Origin: an uncultured Muriicola sp.
GTDB taxonomy: Bacteria > Bacteroidota > Bacteroidia > Flavobacteriales > Flavobacteriaceae
Assembly: GCA_945786965.1 (NCBI GenBank)
Contig: CALZFZ010000157.1
Location: 1 to 34,670 of the forward strand
Length of the DNA: 34,670 bases
Direction of reading: 5' to 3'
Below the pieces are notes generated by a model. It was given only the letters and a program-made list of their open reading frames with translations. It was not told where the DNA came from and did not search any database. Positions 10,258 to 18,385 of the stretch are shown piece after piece (the stretch's first letter is position 1; the number at the start of each line of letters is the position of its first letter). Position numbers and translations under genes: made by a program.

Positions 10258-10794
10258 TCATCCATTCCAACGAATTAAATACCATTCACGACCATCGGAA
10301 TGGTATTTTTTTATTGTTTTAAAACCAATTGCCAAATGAGCATGCAGTGACCTTTGGTTGGTAGCATCCACTTCGGTAACAATACAATTAAATTCTGGCA
10401 TTACCGCATGTTTCATGGCATTGTAAAGCCCCCTGAAAACTCCTTGTCCTCGGTATGATTTATCTACACAAATCTGCCCCATCACCATAAAGGATTCCCC
10501 TTCAGAAAGAATTGATCCTATTTCTTTGAACATTGACTGTATAATGGGAATTTCCTTAGAAAACTTAGGATGCATACATAAGGCGTAACCTACCACTTTA
10601 TTATTACTTTTTGCAATTATATGTGGAGACGCATCATTCATTCTGTCTAACAATTCTAAGGTATGGGTAATCGTTACAAAGCCTTCCTTTTCAATTTCTT
10701 CTTTCGCAAGTTGACCGGGTAGGTTTCGTTTTTGAAGTATCAGTATTTCTTCCAGTTCTTTTTTACTGCATACACGGCTGTATTCAACTGACAT
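10258..10794 (-). CDS. GNAT-family N-acetyltransferase
   Basis: 178 residues with the acetyl-CoA-binding motif A in QICVDKSYRGQGVFRGLYNAM (residues ~109-129; pyrophosphate loop R-G-Q-G-V-F-R-G), preceded by VVGYALCMHP and followed by ATNQRSLHAHLAIGFKTI, the usual last part of the fold. It transfers an acetyl group from acetyl-CoA to an amine, but the acceptor is unknown. It is convergent with atpC (24-base gap) and divergent from bioF (76-base gap with a perfect inverted repeat), so it may share control with the biotin genes; this is inference from position only. Confidence 0.85.
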   Translation of the reverse strand: MSVEYSRVCSKKELEEILILQKRNLPGQLAKEEIEKEGFVTITHTLELLDRMNDASPHIIAKSNNKVVGYALCMHPKFSKEIPIIQSMFKEIGSILSEGESFMVMGQICVDKSYRGQGVFRGLYNAMKHAVMPEFNCIVTEVDATNQRSLHAHLAIGFKTIKKYHSDGREWYLIRWNG

Positions 10795-10836
10795 GGTTTA
10801 AATAGTATTTTAAAGTTCAGTTTCTCCTTTTGAAGA

Positions 10837-10860
10837 TAGCATTTATTCAGGTAAATGCTA
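10837..10860. promoter_or_regulatory. Perfect 9+6+9 inverted repeat, candidate operator of bioF
   Basis: TAGCATTTA (10837-10845), a 6-base spacer TTCAGG and TAAATGCTA (10852-10860) are exact reverse complements. The repeat lies between the divergent GNAT and bioF genes, and its last two bases are the first two of a TACATTTG box. No T run follows on either side, which speaks against a terminator. The layout is that of a dimeric repressor site. It does not look like the BirA consensus I recall (TTGTAAACC with its mirror half). Confidence 0.6.
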
Positions 10861-10866
10861 CATTTG
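10859..10866 (+). promoter_or_regulatory. Candidate -7 box of bioF with almost no leader
   Basis: TACATTTG matches TAnnTTTG and ends only 4 bases before the bioF ATG at 10871. If used, the mRNA would start near the ATG itself (leaderless). The nearest upstream TTG is 26 bases away, too far for a normal -33 box. The bioF start is well supported by family similarity, so either the transcript is leaderless or the box is not used. Confidence 0.35.
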
Positions 10867-10870
10867 TTAC

Positions 10871-12046
10871 ATGGCCGATTTCCCAAAAAAATTAGAATTT
10901 AAACTTCTGGAGCGAAGCAATAGCGATGCACTTAGGGAGTTACAAGCTGTTTCGAAAAAGGTCGACTTTGTCTCCAACGACTATCTGGGGATGGCTAGGA
11001 ATGAGGAAGTTTTTCATGGCGCCCATAAACTATTAGTAGAGCGGGGAATCATTCAAAATGGGGCCACAGGATCTCGCCTCTTGTCAGGGAATGGCCAGTT
11101 ATATATGGAAGCTGAGAGTATACTTTGTGATTATTACACTGCTGAAGCAGCTCTGATCTTTAATTCCGGGTATGATGCCAATATTGGATTTTTTGCCTCA
11201 ATTCCACAACGTACAGATGTTGTATTTTATGATGAATATATTCACGCCAGTATACGGGACGGTATACAGATGGGAAATGCCAAAAGTTACAAGTTTAAAC
11301 ATAACGACTTTAAGGACCTTGTCTCCGTAATTGATCGCCAAAAAAGTTCAAATAATCCTAATACGGAATATTATGTAGTTACCGAAGCTGTTTTTTCTAT
11401 GGACGGGGATAGCCCTGATATTAGCGGTCTGGTTTCCATTTGTAATGATCAGAATTGCCGGCTTGTGATAGATGAAGCCCATTTAATACGTGGGTTAGGG
11501 AATTCGCAACTAGATGTCACAAAAACAGATGCAGCAAAGGACGTATTATTTGCCAGGATCGTTACCTTTGGAAAGGCCATGGGAATTCAGGGTGCAGTGA
11601 TCTTGGGAAGTGATCAATTAAAAACCTATCTGGTAAATTTTGCCCGTAGTTTTGTGTATACAACTGCCCTTCCTCCAATGAGTATAGCAGCTATTGTATT
11701 GGCCCATCAAATTTCATCTTCAAATCAGGGGAAAGAACATAAAAAACTTCTCAACCGAAATATTAAATGTTTTAATGATGAGGTATCAGCCCTGGGTCTG
11801 CAAAACATCTTTATTCCTAGCACATCGGCCATTCATTGTGGTATTATCCCGGGAAATGACATCGTAAAAAAGACAGCTGCTACTTTGCAAAAGCATGGGT
11901 TTGATATTCGGCCTATTTTGGCACCGACCATCCCGGAAGGACAAGAACGACTCCGGTTTTGCCTCCATAGTTATAATACGCCCCATGAAATAAAAGAAGT
12001 ATTGAGTATATTGGCTAATGCAATTAATAGAGAGATCCATGTCTGA
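10871..12046 (+). CDS. bioF: 8-amino-7-oxononanoate synthase (KAPA synthase)
   Basis: A PLP enzyme that condenses pimeloyl thioester with alanine, the first ring-forming step of biotin synthesis. VDFVSNDYLGMA (residues 31-42), NGATGSRLLSGNG (63-75) and IDEAHLIRGLG (200-210, with Asp201 and His204) are present, and the PLP lysine is Lys235 in TFGKAMGIQGAVILG. The 391-residue length is normal. The loop after DEAH is shorter and less glycine-rich than the usual DEAH-S/A-TG-x-x-G form, but the neighbours bioD, bioA and bioB make the biotin role clear. Its stop codon overlaps the start of the DUF2007 gene by 8 bases. Confidence 0.95.
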   Translation: MADFPKKLEFKLLERSNSDALRELQAVSKKVDFVSNDYLGMARNEEVFHGAHKLLVERGIIQNGATGSRLLSGNGQLYMEAESILCDYYTAEAALIFNSGYDANIGFFASIPQRTDVVFYDEYIHASIRDGIQMGNAKSYKFKHNDFKDLVSVIDRQKSSNNPNTEYYVVTEAVFSMDGDSPDISGLVSICNDQNCRLVIDEAHLIRGLGNSQLDVTKTDAAKDVLFARIVTFGKAMGIQGAVILGSDQLKTYLVNFARSFVYTTALPPMSIAAIVLAHQISSSNQGKEHKKLLNRNIKCFNDEVSALGLQNIFIPSTSAIHCGIIPGNDIVKKTAATLQKHGFDIRPILAPTIPEGQERLRFCLHSYNTPHEIKEVLSILANAINREIHV

Positions 12047-12422
12047 TAAATTCTATACCCTAGGTGCCTTTGAGTTTCCTGCAGATGTTCAGGTAATTAA
12101 AGGCCGTCTGGAATCTGAAGGAATTTATGTTTTCTTGCGCGATGAGAACTTTTTGAATATGGATCCCCTTGCTAGTCAGGCTATTGGTGGGGTAAAACTA
12201 CAGGTATATACCAAGGATAAGGATAGAGCCATAGCGATCTATGATGAATTCAGAAGATATGCTATAGATGATGAAGGAAACCCAATTACCTGTCCCAATT
12301 GCAAGGCACAGCGTTCAGAGGTCTATTACGCCCGGAAAGGGATTTTTAATAAGCTGTTCCCTTTTTTTGAAAAGAAAAAATATAAATGTCTGAGGTGTCA
12401 GATGATCACCCAACCTTCCTGA
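12039..12422 (+). CDS. DUF2007-type protein with C-terminal zinc ribbon
   Basis: A 127-residue protein. The start at 12039 (MSDKFYTLGAFEFP) is chosen over the in-frame ATG at 12018 because homologous-looking sequence begins here, and AGAGAGA stands just before it. Residues ~5-75 resemble DUF2007, a small signal-transducer-like fold (YTLGAFEFPADVQVIKGRLESEG, GGVKLQVYTKDKDRAI). A zinc ribbon follows with CPNC at 85-88 and CLRC at 117-120. It overlaps bioF by 8 bases and ends 3 bases before bioD, so it must be translated with them. No biotin role is known to me for this family; it may be a regulator or a passenger. Confidence 0.75.
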   Translation: MSDKFYTLGAFEFPADVQVIKGRLESEGIYVFLRDENFLNMDPLASQAIGGVKLQVYTKDKDRAIAIYDEFRRYAIDDEGNPITCPNCKAQRSEVYYARKGIFNKLFPFFEKKKYKCLRCQMITQPS

Positions 12423-12425
12423 TCC

Positions 12426-13043
12426 ATGAAACGCATTTTTATTACAGGGATCTCCACAGATGTTGGGAAGACCATTGCATCGGCGATCATTGCCGAGGCA
12501 TTGGAGGCCGATTACTGGAAGCCTATACAGGCAGGTGACCTGAACCATTCAGATAGTCATAAGATCGCTCAATTGATCAGCAATAAGAGAACGATCATCC
12601 ACAATAATAGCTATGCCCTAAAAACCCCTATGAGTCCCCATGCGGCAGCCGATATAGATGGTATAACTATTAAATTGGATCAAATCAAAGAACCTCAAAC
12701 CAAAAACCATCTGGTCATAGAGGGGGCAGGTGGCCTATTGGTTCCCATCAACTACGACGAAACCATCCAGGATCTCATAAAACCACATTATAAAGTTGTT
12801 ATCGTATCCAGGCATTATTTGGGGAGCATTAATCATTCACTTCTGACCATTGGGTGGCTAAAGGAAAGGGGCTTTAATGTTTCGGTCCTGTTCAGCGGGA
12901 AAGAGCATGCGTCGACTGAACAGATAATACTTTCCAAAACCGGAATTCAGTGCATTGGTAGAATATCGGAAGAAAAGGAATTTAACCCTGAGATCATTAG
13001 AAAGTATGCCAATCTTTTTAGGCAGCAACTAAAGGTCTTGTGA
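12426..13043 (+). CDS. bioD: Dethiobiotin synthase
   Basis: Closes the ureido ring of 7,8-diaminopelargonate with CO2 and ATP to give dethiobiotin. The N-terminal P-loop GISTDVGKT is at residues 8-16; YWKPIQAGD, then SPHAAA, and HLVIEGAGGLLVPI are the other family motifs (carbamate and Mg-ATP binding). The 205 residues are near the usual length. It is the third gene of the bioF unit, and its 3' end overlaps the end of the convergent glycosyltransferase gene by 15 bases. Confidence 0.95.
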   Translation: MKRIFITGISTDVGKTIASAIIAEALEADYWKPIQAGDLNHSDSHKIAQLISNKRTIIHNNSYALKTPMSPHAAADIDGITIKLDQIKEPQTKNHLVIEGAGGLLVPINYDETIQDLIKPHYKVVIVSRHYLGSINHSLLTIGWLKERGFNVSVLFSGKEHASTEQIILSKTGIQCIGRISEEKEFNPEIIRKYANLFRQQLKVL

Positions 13044-14519
13044 TCTGGAATAGACCTCCGCCCTGTCAATAGTTCCTGCAAACTGATAGTACCTTTTTAA
13101 GTAGTCCCGTACATAGTGATCTTCTGCAACAAATTTTTTATCGAATACGGTTTTGTTCGACCTGATTATAACCGTTCCGGGTTTTATGGTGTCCAGAAGG
13201 AAACTAAGTTCTTCCATTGGTGTCTTTCTTGGATTATCGTAGAAAGGAAAAAGGTTGTCCCTGCAAATATTGCTTGGGTGGGTTGTAGCCTTGGTGGGAG
13301 GTGTTGCTCCAAGCAGCCAGTAACCGATATGATATTCAAAAAACAGAATATTCTCAGTATCCAATTGATTTTCTATTAGATATTTAGGAACCGTAAAACC
13401 CTCTCCATTATAGTAGGTGCCCCGCTCCACTTTATTTTTAAAAATGGCATAATATTCACGGTACGATTCAACAGGGAGTAACAGGGCAAACAATACCACA
13501 AACCCATAAAATCTCTTAAGAATTCGAGGGGCATGTGCTAAAGCAAGGCCTATTAAAATAAGCAACATAGGATAGACTTGCATCAGATAATGGCCGTTTA
13601 TCTTACCACTCTTTAAAAAGGAGATAATAACCCCAAGGACCACTAAAACCAGTAAAAGCACCTTAGGATTTTTATAATCTAGCCACTTTTTTTTCCAGCA
13701 AAAAATAAAAAAGGCTCCGGCTAATATGCAAATAGGAAGTAATTTTATAAAGGAAGATCGGTTCATAGAGGCATATTCCAGGGGAGCCAGGATCACTGAA
13801 TTATACCATACTTTGGTAATCCCTTCAAGAAAATAAGGAAGAAAAGTAAATCCAATTATTAAGACGATCCCTGATCCCAAAGCAATTAATTTCCAGACGC
13901 CTGAGACAATCTGTTTCCTTCTAATTGACTGTATCAGAAAGAAGATTCCCATTATTAGCACGGTATAGGCCAGGTTCAATTTCATCATCAGAGAACCTCC
14001 GAGCAACAATCCGGATAAAAAGTACCAGCGAATAGTATCGTATCTGATAAGGATATATAGGGCCGGCATAAATAACAGCATACTCAGATGCTCGGACATG
14101 ACCCCCTGCAGACTTCCAAAAAGACTCAATAGATAAACGCAACTCACGGCCGACCATAACCCTAATCTGGCCGTTTTCAGATCTCTCCCAATCTTGTATG
14201 TAAAAAATGCGGTGATCGCAACCCCTATGGCTCCAATAAGACGAATTGCGATAAAGCTTTTGCCAAAAAAATAGAGGATACCCGCAAAGAAAAGATAGAC
14301 CATAGGAGGTTTTAGATCCCATAGTTCCGTATATGGTAAATTACCATCTACCCATGATTGGGCTACCAGAATAAACGTACTTTCATCCCGGTCTATATAG
14401 TCCCTGAAAAAAAAGGGGAAGCGAATAAGTATCGAAATGACAAAAAGCCATAGAAAAACAAGGCGGTCGTTGAGTTTTTCATATTTAGGAGAAAGAGATG
14501 TTATAACTTTGTCTAACAT
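13029..14519 (-). CDS. Multi-pass glycosyltransferase, family 39/ArnT-like
   Basis: A 496-residue membrane protein with about ten hydrophobic segments and a C-terminal soluble part. The first periplasmic loop has YIDRDESTFILVAQSWVDG and LPYTELWDLKPPMVYLFFA, the acidic D-E and D-x-K-P-P signatures of GT39/GT83 enzymes that use polyprenyl-phosphate sugar donors. It probably adds a sugar to a lipid or protein on the outer face of the inner membrane; donor and acceptor are unknown. It is read against the biotin genes, sits between bioD and bioA, and overlaps the 3' end of bioD by 15 bases. It breaks the biotin locus into two transcription units. Confidence 0.85.
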   Translation of the reverse strand: MLDKVITSLSPKYEKLNDRLVFLWLFVISILIRFPFFFRDYIDRDESTFILVAQSWVDGNLPYTELWDLKPPMVYLFFAGILYFFGKSFIAIRLIGAIGVAITAFFTYKIGRDLKTARLGLWSAVSCVYLLSLFGSLQGVMSEHLSMLLFMPALYILIRYDTIRWYFLSGLLLGGSLMMKLNLAYTVLIMGIFFLIQSIRRKQIVSGVWKLIALGSGIVLIIGFTFLPYFLEGITKVWYNSVILAPLEYASMNRSSFIKLLPICILAGAFFIFCWKKKWLDYKNPKVLLLVLVVLGVIISFLKSGKINGHYLMQVYPMLLILIGLALAHAPRILKRFYGFVVLFALLLPVESYREYYAIFKNKVERGTYYNGEGFTVPKYLIENQLDTENILFFEYHIGYWLLGATPPTKATTHPSNICRDNLFPFYDNPRKTPMEELSFLLDTIKPGTVIIRSNKTVFDKKFVAEDHYVRDYLKRYYQFAGTIDRAEVYSRSQDL

Positions 14520-14549
14520 GCATCAATGGGATTATTAACCGCTGATGCA
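14519..14549. repeat. Inverted repeat between the glycosyltransferase gene and bioA
   Basis: TGCATCA (14519-14525) and TGATGCA (14543-14549) are exact reverse complements 17 bases apart, in the 66-base divergent region before bioA. The spacing could suit a dimeric regulator, but 7-base arms can arise by chance, so this is weak. Confidence 0.3.
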
Positions 14550-14585
14550 AGATAGATAAATAGATGTTCCCCTAAAATATAAGAT

Positions 14586-15857
14586 TTGAAGAATCTTTCA
14601 GAAAGAGACCAAAAGTATATTTGGCATCCTTTAAACCAGCATAAGACCCACCCTCAAATGTTGGGGATAGTTAAGGCAAAAGGTGCCGTATTGACCGATG
14701 AAAATGGAAAGGAATACATAGACGGAATAGCTTCGTGGTATACAGCAATGTACGGGCATTGCAATCCGCTTATCACTAAAAAGGTCGCCCTGCAAATGCA
14801 ACAACTAGATCAGGTCGTATTCAGTGGATTTACCCATGAACCGGCCATAGCACTCTCGGAAGCTTTAATTAAGTTATTGCCAAACAATCAAAGTAAATTG
14901 TTTTTTTCTGATAATGGTTCCACTGCTACCGAGATAGGGATTAAAATGGCCCTGCAATATTTTTTTAATAAAGGTGAGAAGCGGTCGGTAATGATGGCTT
15001 TTGAAGACGGTTTTCACGGAGATACGTTCGGGGCCATGGCTGTTTCCGGATTATCAGTATATAATGGACCCTTTGAGGCATATTTCATGCAGGTAGAACG
15101 TATCCCCGTTCCAACAGAGGAAACCATTGATGAAATACTAGATCTTCTTGAGAGAAAGTTAAAAAACAACGACGTAGCCGGATTTATTTATGAACCCCTC
15201 GTACAGGGGGCAGCGGCCATGCAAATGCACAAACCGGAACACCTGGCCCGTATCCTTCACCTGTTAAATTTAAATGGGGTAATTACCATTGCCGATGAGG
15301 TAATGACGGGCTTCGGCAAAACAGGGACCTGTTTTGCTTCAGATCAAATCCCTGTAAAACCAGATATTATATGTATGTCTAAAGCTTTAACCGCCGGGTT
15401 GTTACCCATGGCCATAACCAGCTGTACCGGGGATATTTATGATGCTTTCTTTAGTGAGGATATCTCAAAAGGATTTTTTCACGGTCATACCTATACAGCC
15501 AATCCATTGGCGTGTACTGCAGCCCTTGCAGGTATTGAATTGTTGCAAACGGAAGAACTGAAACAACATATACAGAGAATTATCCGAAGCCATCAGGAAT
15601 TTGATGCTACCATAAAGGACCACCCTAAAGTTGCAGCTACCAGGCAGTGTGGCGTGATATACGCGCTCGATCTTAAAATTAAAACAGAACGATATGGTAA
15701 CCTTAGAGATCGGTTGTTTAAACATTTTATGGATAATGGGGTTTTCTTAAGACCACTGGGGCAAACTATCTATGTAATGCCACCTTATGTAACCACAAAC
15801 GAACAACTACAGAAGATCTATAAGACGATAATTTCTTCGCTGGAGATCGTACCATAG
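14586..15857 (+). CDS. bioA: Adenosylmethionine--8-amino-7-oxononanoate aminotransferase
   Basis: A PLP transaminase giving 7,8-diaminopelargonate from KAPA, with S-adenosylmethionine as the usual amino donor. IWHPLNQHK near the N terminus, EYIDGIASWYTAMYGHCNP, FSDNGSTATEIGIKMALQYF and IADEVMTGFGKTG are typical BioA motifs, and Lys266 in CMSKALTAGLLPMAIT is the PLP lysine. The 423 residues are normal. The start is the TTG at 14586: an in-frame TAA stands two codons upstream and the next Met would remove conserved sequence. The first residues KNLSERDQKYIWHPL fit the family. Confidence 0.95.
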   Translation: MKNLSERDQKYIWHPLNQHKTHPQMLGIVKAKGAVLTDENGKEYIDGIASWYTAMYGHCNPLITKKVALQMQQLDQVVFSGFTHEPAIALSEALIKLLPNNQSKLFFSDNGSTATEIGIKMALQYFFNKGEKRSVMMAFEDGFHGDTFGAMAVSGLSVYNGPFEAYFMQVERIPVPTEETIDEILDLLERKLKNNDVAGFIYEPLVQGAAAMQMHKPEHLARILHLLNLNGVITIADEVMTGFGKTGTCFASDQIPVKPDIICMSKALTAGLLPMAITSCTGDIYDAFFSEDISKGFFHGHTYTANPLACTAALAGIELLQTEELKQHIQRIIRSHQEFDATIKDHPKVAATRQCGVIYALDLKIKTERYGNLRDRLFKHFMDNGVFLRPLGQTIYVMPPYVTTNEQLQKIYKTIISSLEIVP

Positions 15858-15923
15858 CAGAGACACCATTTATTTATATAAATTTCACAGTAGGGATTCA
15901 GGGATATTTATTCACAGAAAAGG

Positions 15924-15952
15924 TTGAAAGAGCTTCAGAACAATTATTTTTG
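15924..15952 (+). promoter_or_regulatory. Consensus Bacteroidota promoter of the ketosynthase gene
   Basis: TTG at 15924-15926 and TATTTTTG at 15945-15952 are separated by 18 bases, a full match to the TTG-N17-20-TAnnTTTG consensus. It predicts a start near 15956. The first possible TTG start codon (15950) overlaps the -7 box, which argues for translation from the TTG at 15971. Confidence 0.65.
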
Positions 15953-15970
15953 TACAATATTCTGTACGAT

Positions 15971-17140
15971 TTGATCAAACCAATCTCCATTACTTCCATT
16001 ACCTCTGTATCTGCTTTAGGAGATTCAAAAAAAACGGTTTGGAATTCCTATTTGGATAATTCCCATTTGCTTCGGGAAATGAAATTTGGAAATACTCAGG
16101 GCTATGTTGCTTCCTTATCGAAAACTATAAAATCAGCAGTAGAGGCCCTAAGAAGTTCTGGCGAAAATTATAAAAAATTAGATGATACGGTGCTGTATGC
16201 CATGTATGCTGCTCGCAAAGCAGTAAAACTTGCCGGATGGGAAAAAGAATGCGACCTGGGCATCAATATAGGTTCTTCGCGAGGGGCAACGGGTTTATTT
16301 GAAAAATACCATAAGGATTTCCTAGCCGGTGACCAAAGTACACCACTGGCTTCCCCTACCACCACATTAGGCAATATTTCATCCTGGGTAGCCCATGATC
16401 TTCAAACTACAGGGCCCGATATTTCGCATTCCATTACATGTTCCACGGCTTTACATGCCTTGTTAAATGGAATTGCCTGGATACAAAGTGGGATGGCAGA
16501 AAAATTTCTGGTAGGTGGCAGTGAAGCCCCGCTTACACCTTTTACCATAGCCCAAATGCAAGCCTTAAAAATTTATGCAAGAAAAAAGGATATATATCCA
16601 TGTAAGGCATTAGACCTCTCAAAAAAACACAGTAGCATGGTTTTGGGAGAAGGGGCTTCAATAGCATGTATTGAAGGTACTTTGTCCGATAAAACATTAG
16701 CGGTGGTTGAAGGAATTGGATATGCTACGGAACCTCTGGAACATAGTGTTTCCATATCTATAGATGCCGCCTGTTTCCAAAGATCCATGAAAATGGCTCT
16801 TGGAAATCTGAGTCCGTCAGAAGTAGATGTTATAGTGATGCATGCTCCGGGTACGATTAAAGGAGATCTATTCGAATATAATGCTATAACCCATGTATTT
16901 GGATCAAAACTACCATTGTTAACCACTAACAAATGGAAAATTGGCCATACCCTCGGCGCATCGGGTATGTTAAGTTTGGAAATGGCCATACTGATGCTTC
17001 AACATCAACATTTTATACCTGTTCCGTATTTGGACAAAGAGTCTGCCACTGAAAAAATAAGAAGGATATTGATCAATGCCGTCGGTTTTGGGGGCAATGC
17101 GGTAAGTATCCTGATTAAACATCCGGGCATAAAAACGTAA
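15971..17140 (+). CDS. FabF-type beta-ketoacyl synthase in the biotin locus
   Basis: A condensing enzyme of the KAS I/II (FabF) fold, about 389 residues with the TTG start at 15971 (MIKPISITSITSVSALG), preferred over the TTG at 15950 because that one lies inside the promoter. The catalytic set is intact: Cys157 in HSITCSTALHALLNG, His291 in VMHAPGTIKGD (aligned on the GD that follows HGTSTPLGD in FabF), and Lys321 with His326 in NKWKIGHTLGASGM. The HAPGT version of the active-site loop is unlike housekeeping FabF, and no acyl-carrier protein gene is adjacent. Placed between bioA and bioB, it probably makes or extends the pimeloyl precursor; that is inference. A role in another lipid pathway cannot be excluded. 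Confidence 0.85.
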   Translation: MIKPISITSITSVSALGDSKKTVWNSYLDNSHLLREMKFGNTQGYVASLSKTIKSAVEALRSSGENYKKLDDTVLYAMYAARKAVKLAGWEKECDLGINIGSSRGATGLFEKYHKDFLAGDQSTPLASPTTTLGNISSWVAHDLQTTGPDISHSITCSTALHALLNGIAWIQSGMAEKFLVGGSEAPLTPFTIAQMQALKIYARKKDIYPCKALDLSKKHSSMVLGEGASIACIEGTLSDKTLAVVEGIGYATEPLEHSVSISIDAACFQRSMKMALGNLSPSEVDVIVMHAPGTIKGDLFEYNAITHVFGSKLPLLTTNKWKIGHTLGASGMLSLEMAILMLQHQHFIPVPYLDKESATEKIRRILINAVGFGGNAVSILIKHPGIKT

Positions 17141-17166
17141 ACTCTTAGATTATTGTTTATTAGTCG

Positions 17167-17195
17167 TTGCAATTTCTAAGGATTATCTATTTTTG
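17167..17195 (+). promoter_or_regulatory. Consensus Bacteroidota promoter of bioB
   Basis: TTG at 17167-17169, an 18-base spacer and TATTTTTG at 17188-17195 fully match the consensus. The -7 box and spacer length are identical to those of the ketosynthase promoter. The predicted transcript start near 17199 gives a leader of about 17 bases to the ATG at 17216, and lies upstream of that ATG as required. Confidence 0.65.
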
Positions 17196-17215
17196 AAAAG
17201 CCATAAATTTTGTTT

Positions 17216-18310
17216 ATGAACGAGGAAAGACACAATTGGACCAAAAAGGAAATACTATCTATTTATAAGCTCCCAATGATGGAGCTTCTTTATAGGGCTG
17301 CTACGGTGCATCGACAATATCACGACCCCAATACAGTTCAAGTTTCCACTCTGCTGTCTATCAAAACCGGTGGATGCCCTGAAGATTGTGGATATTGCCC
17401 ACAAGCGGCGAGGTACCATACAGATATTGAAGGAAATGATTTAATGACGGTAACCCAGGTAAAAGCCCAGGCTTTAAGGGCAAAAGCATCCGGGAGTTCC
17501 CGAGTTTGCATGGGGGCGGCATGGAGAAATGTAAAGGACGGTCCCGAATTCGATCAGGTGCTGGAAATGGTACGTACCATAAATAAACTTGATATGGAGG
17601 TCTGTTGCACCCTTGGTATGTTAACCGAAAACCAGGCCAAAAGACTGGCTGAGGCAGGTCTCTATGCGTACAATCATAATCTGGACACTTCAGAAGATTA
17701 TTATAAGGATGTGATTTCTACCCGTGCGTTTGAAGACCGGTTGGAAACCATAGACAACGTAAGGAAAAGTAATGTTACTGTATGTAGTGGAGGTATCATT
17801 GGGATGGGTGAAAAATTGAAGGACCGTGCAGGCATGCTAGTGGCTTTGTCTACATTAAACCCCCAACCAGAGTCGGTCCCAATTAATGCCCTGGTTGCGG
17901 TTGAAGGTACCCCCATGGAAAATATGGAACCTATACCTATTTGGGATATGATTCGCATGGTAGCAACTACCCGAATCGTAATGCCAAAAACACAAGTAAG
18001 GCTTTCAGCAGGCCGCACTGAAATGAGCAGGGAAGGACAGGCTATGTGCTTCTTTGCCGGGGCCAATTCAATTTTTGCGGGAGATAAGTTACTGACTACT
18101 CCAAATCCGGATGTCAATGAGGATATGGAAATGTTTAATTTATTGGGGTTAAACCCCCAAAAGGCCTTTGTAAAAATGCCACAACCCAAGACGGTAGATG
18201 TTGAGGATTCTCAATACCAGGCATTGGGCGAACGACCAAAATGGAGTCGGCCGGGTCATACTATTGAGAGAAATGAAGCGACTAAGGCGAAGTCAAAAGT
18301 ATCTCGGTAA
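17216..18310 (+). CDS. bioB: Biotin synthase (radical SAM)
   Basis: Inserts sulfur into dethiobiotin to make biotin. The radical-SAM 4Fe-4S motif is C54-x3-C58-x2-C61 in [13 protein letters not shown]; later [31 protein letters not shown] and [11 protein letters not shown] contain the conserved ligands of the second (2Fe-2S) cluster and the SAM site. 364 residues from the ATG at 17216, chosen over a TTG two codons earlier. The C-terminal ~25 residues are a charged tail that is probably flexible. It has its own promoter and is followed by the cupin gene. Confidence 0.98.
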   Translation: MNEERHNWTKKEILSIYKLPMMELLYRAATVHRQYHDPNTVQVSTLLSIKTGGCPEDCGYCPQAARYHTDIEGNDLMTVTQVKAQALRAKASGSSRVCMGAAWRNVKDGPEFDQVLEMVRTINKLDMEVCCTLGMLTENQAKRLAEAGLYAYNHNLDTSEDYYKDVISTRAFEDRLETIDNVRKSNVTVCSGGIIGMGEKLKDRAGMLVALSTLNPQPESVPINALVAVEGTPMENMEPIPIWDMIRMVATTRIVMPKTQVRLSAGRTEMSREGQAMCFFAGANSIFAGDKLLTTPNPDVNEDMEMFNLLGLNPQKAFVKMPQPKTVDVEDSQYQALGERPKWSRPGHTIERNEATKAKSKVSR

Positions 18311-18333
18311 CAGCATTCTTTATTGCGGATATA

Positions 18334-18361
18334 ATCAAATTAGTTTGATTTTATAACTTTG
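18334..18361 (+). promoter_or_regulatory. Inverted repeat plus -7 box before the cupin gene
   Basis: ATCAAA (18334-18339), TTAG and TTTGAT (18344-18349) make a 16-base inverted repeat, followed at 18354-18361 by TAACTTTG, a TAnnTTTG match. No TTG is seen at -33. The repeat could be an operator or a weak AT-only hairpin at the end of bioB. Confidence 0.35.
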
Positions 18362-18385
18362 AGCAATCGATCAATCATTTAGGCT

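Noticed and set aside
10795-10870. The bioF inverted repeat as a terminator
   Set aside because: No T run follows on either strand, and it lies between two divergent starts.
15950-15971. TTG at 15950 as the ketosynthase start
   Set aside because: It overlaps the -7 box of a consensus promoter, and the protein from 15971 matches the family start.
16573-16989. Minus-strand ORF of 138 codons inside the ketosynthase gene
   Set aside because: Shadow of the plus-strand enzyme, whose active-site residues fall in this stretch.
17701-18189. Minus-strand ORF of 162 codons inside bioB
   Set aside because: Shadow of bioB; no start signal or family similarity that I recognise.
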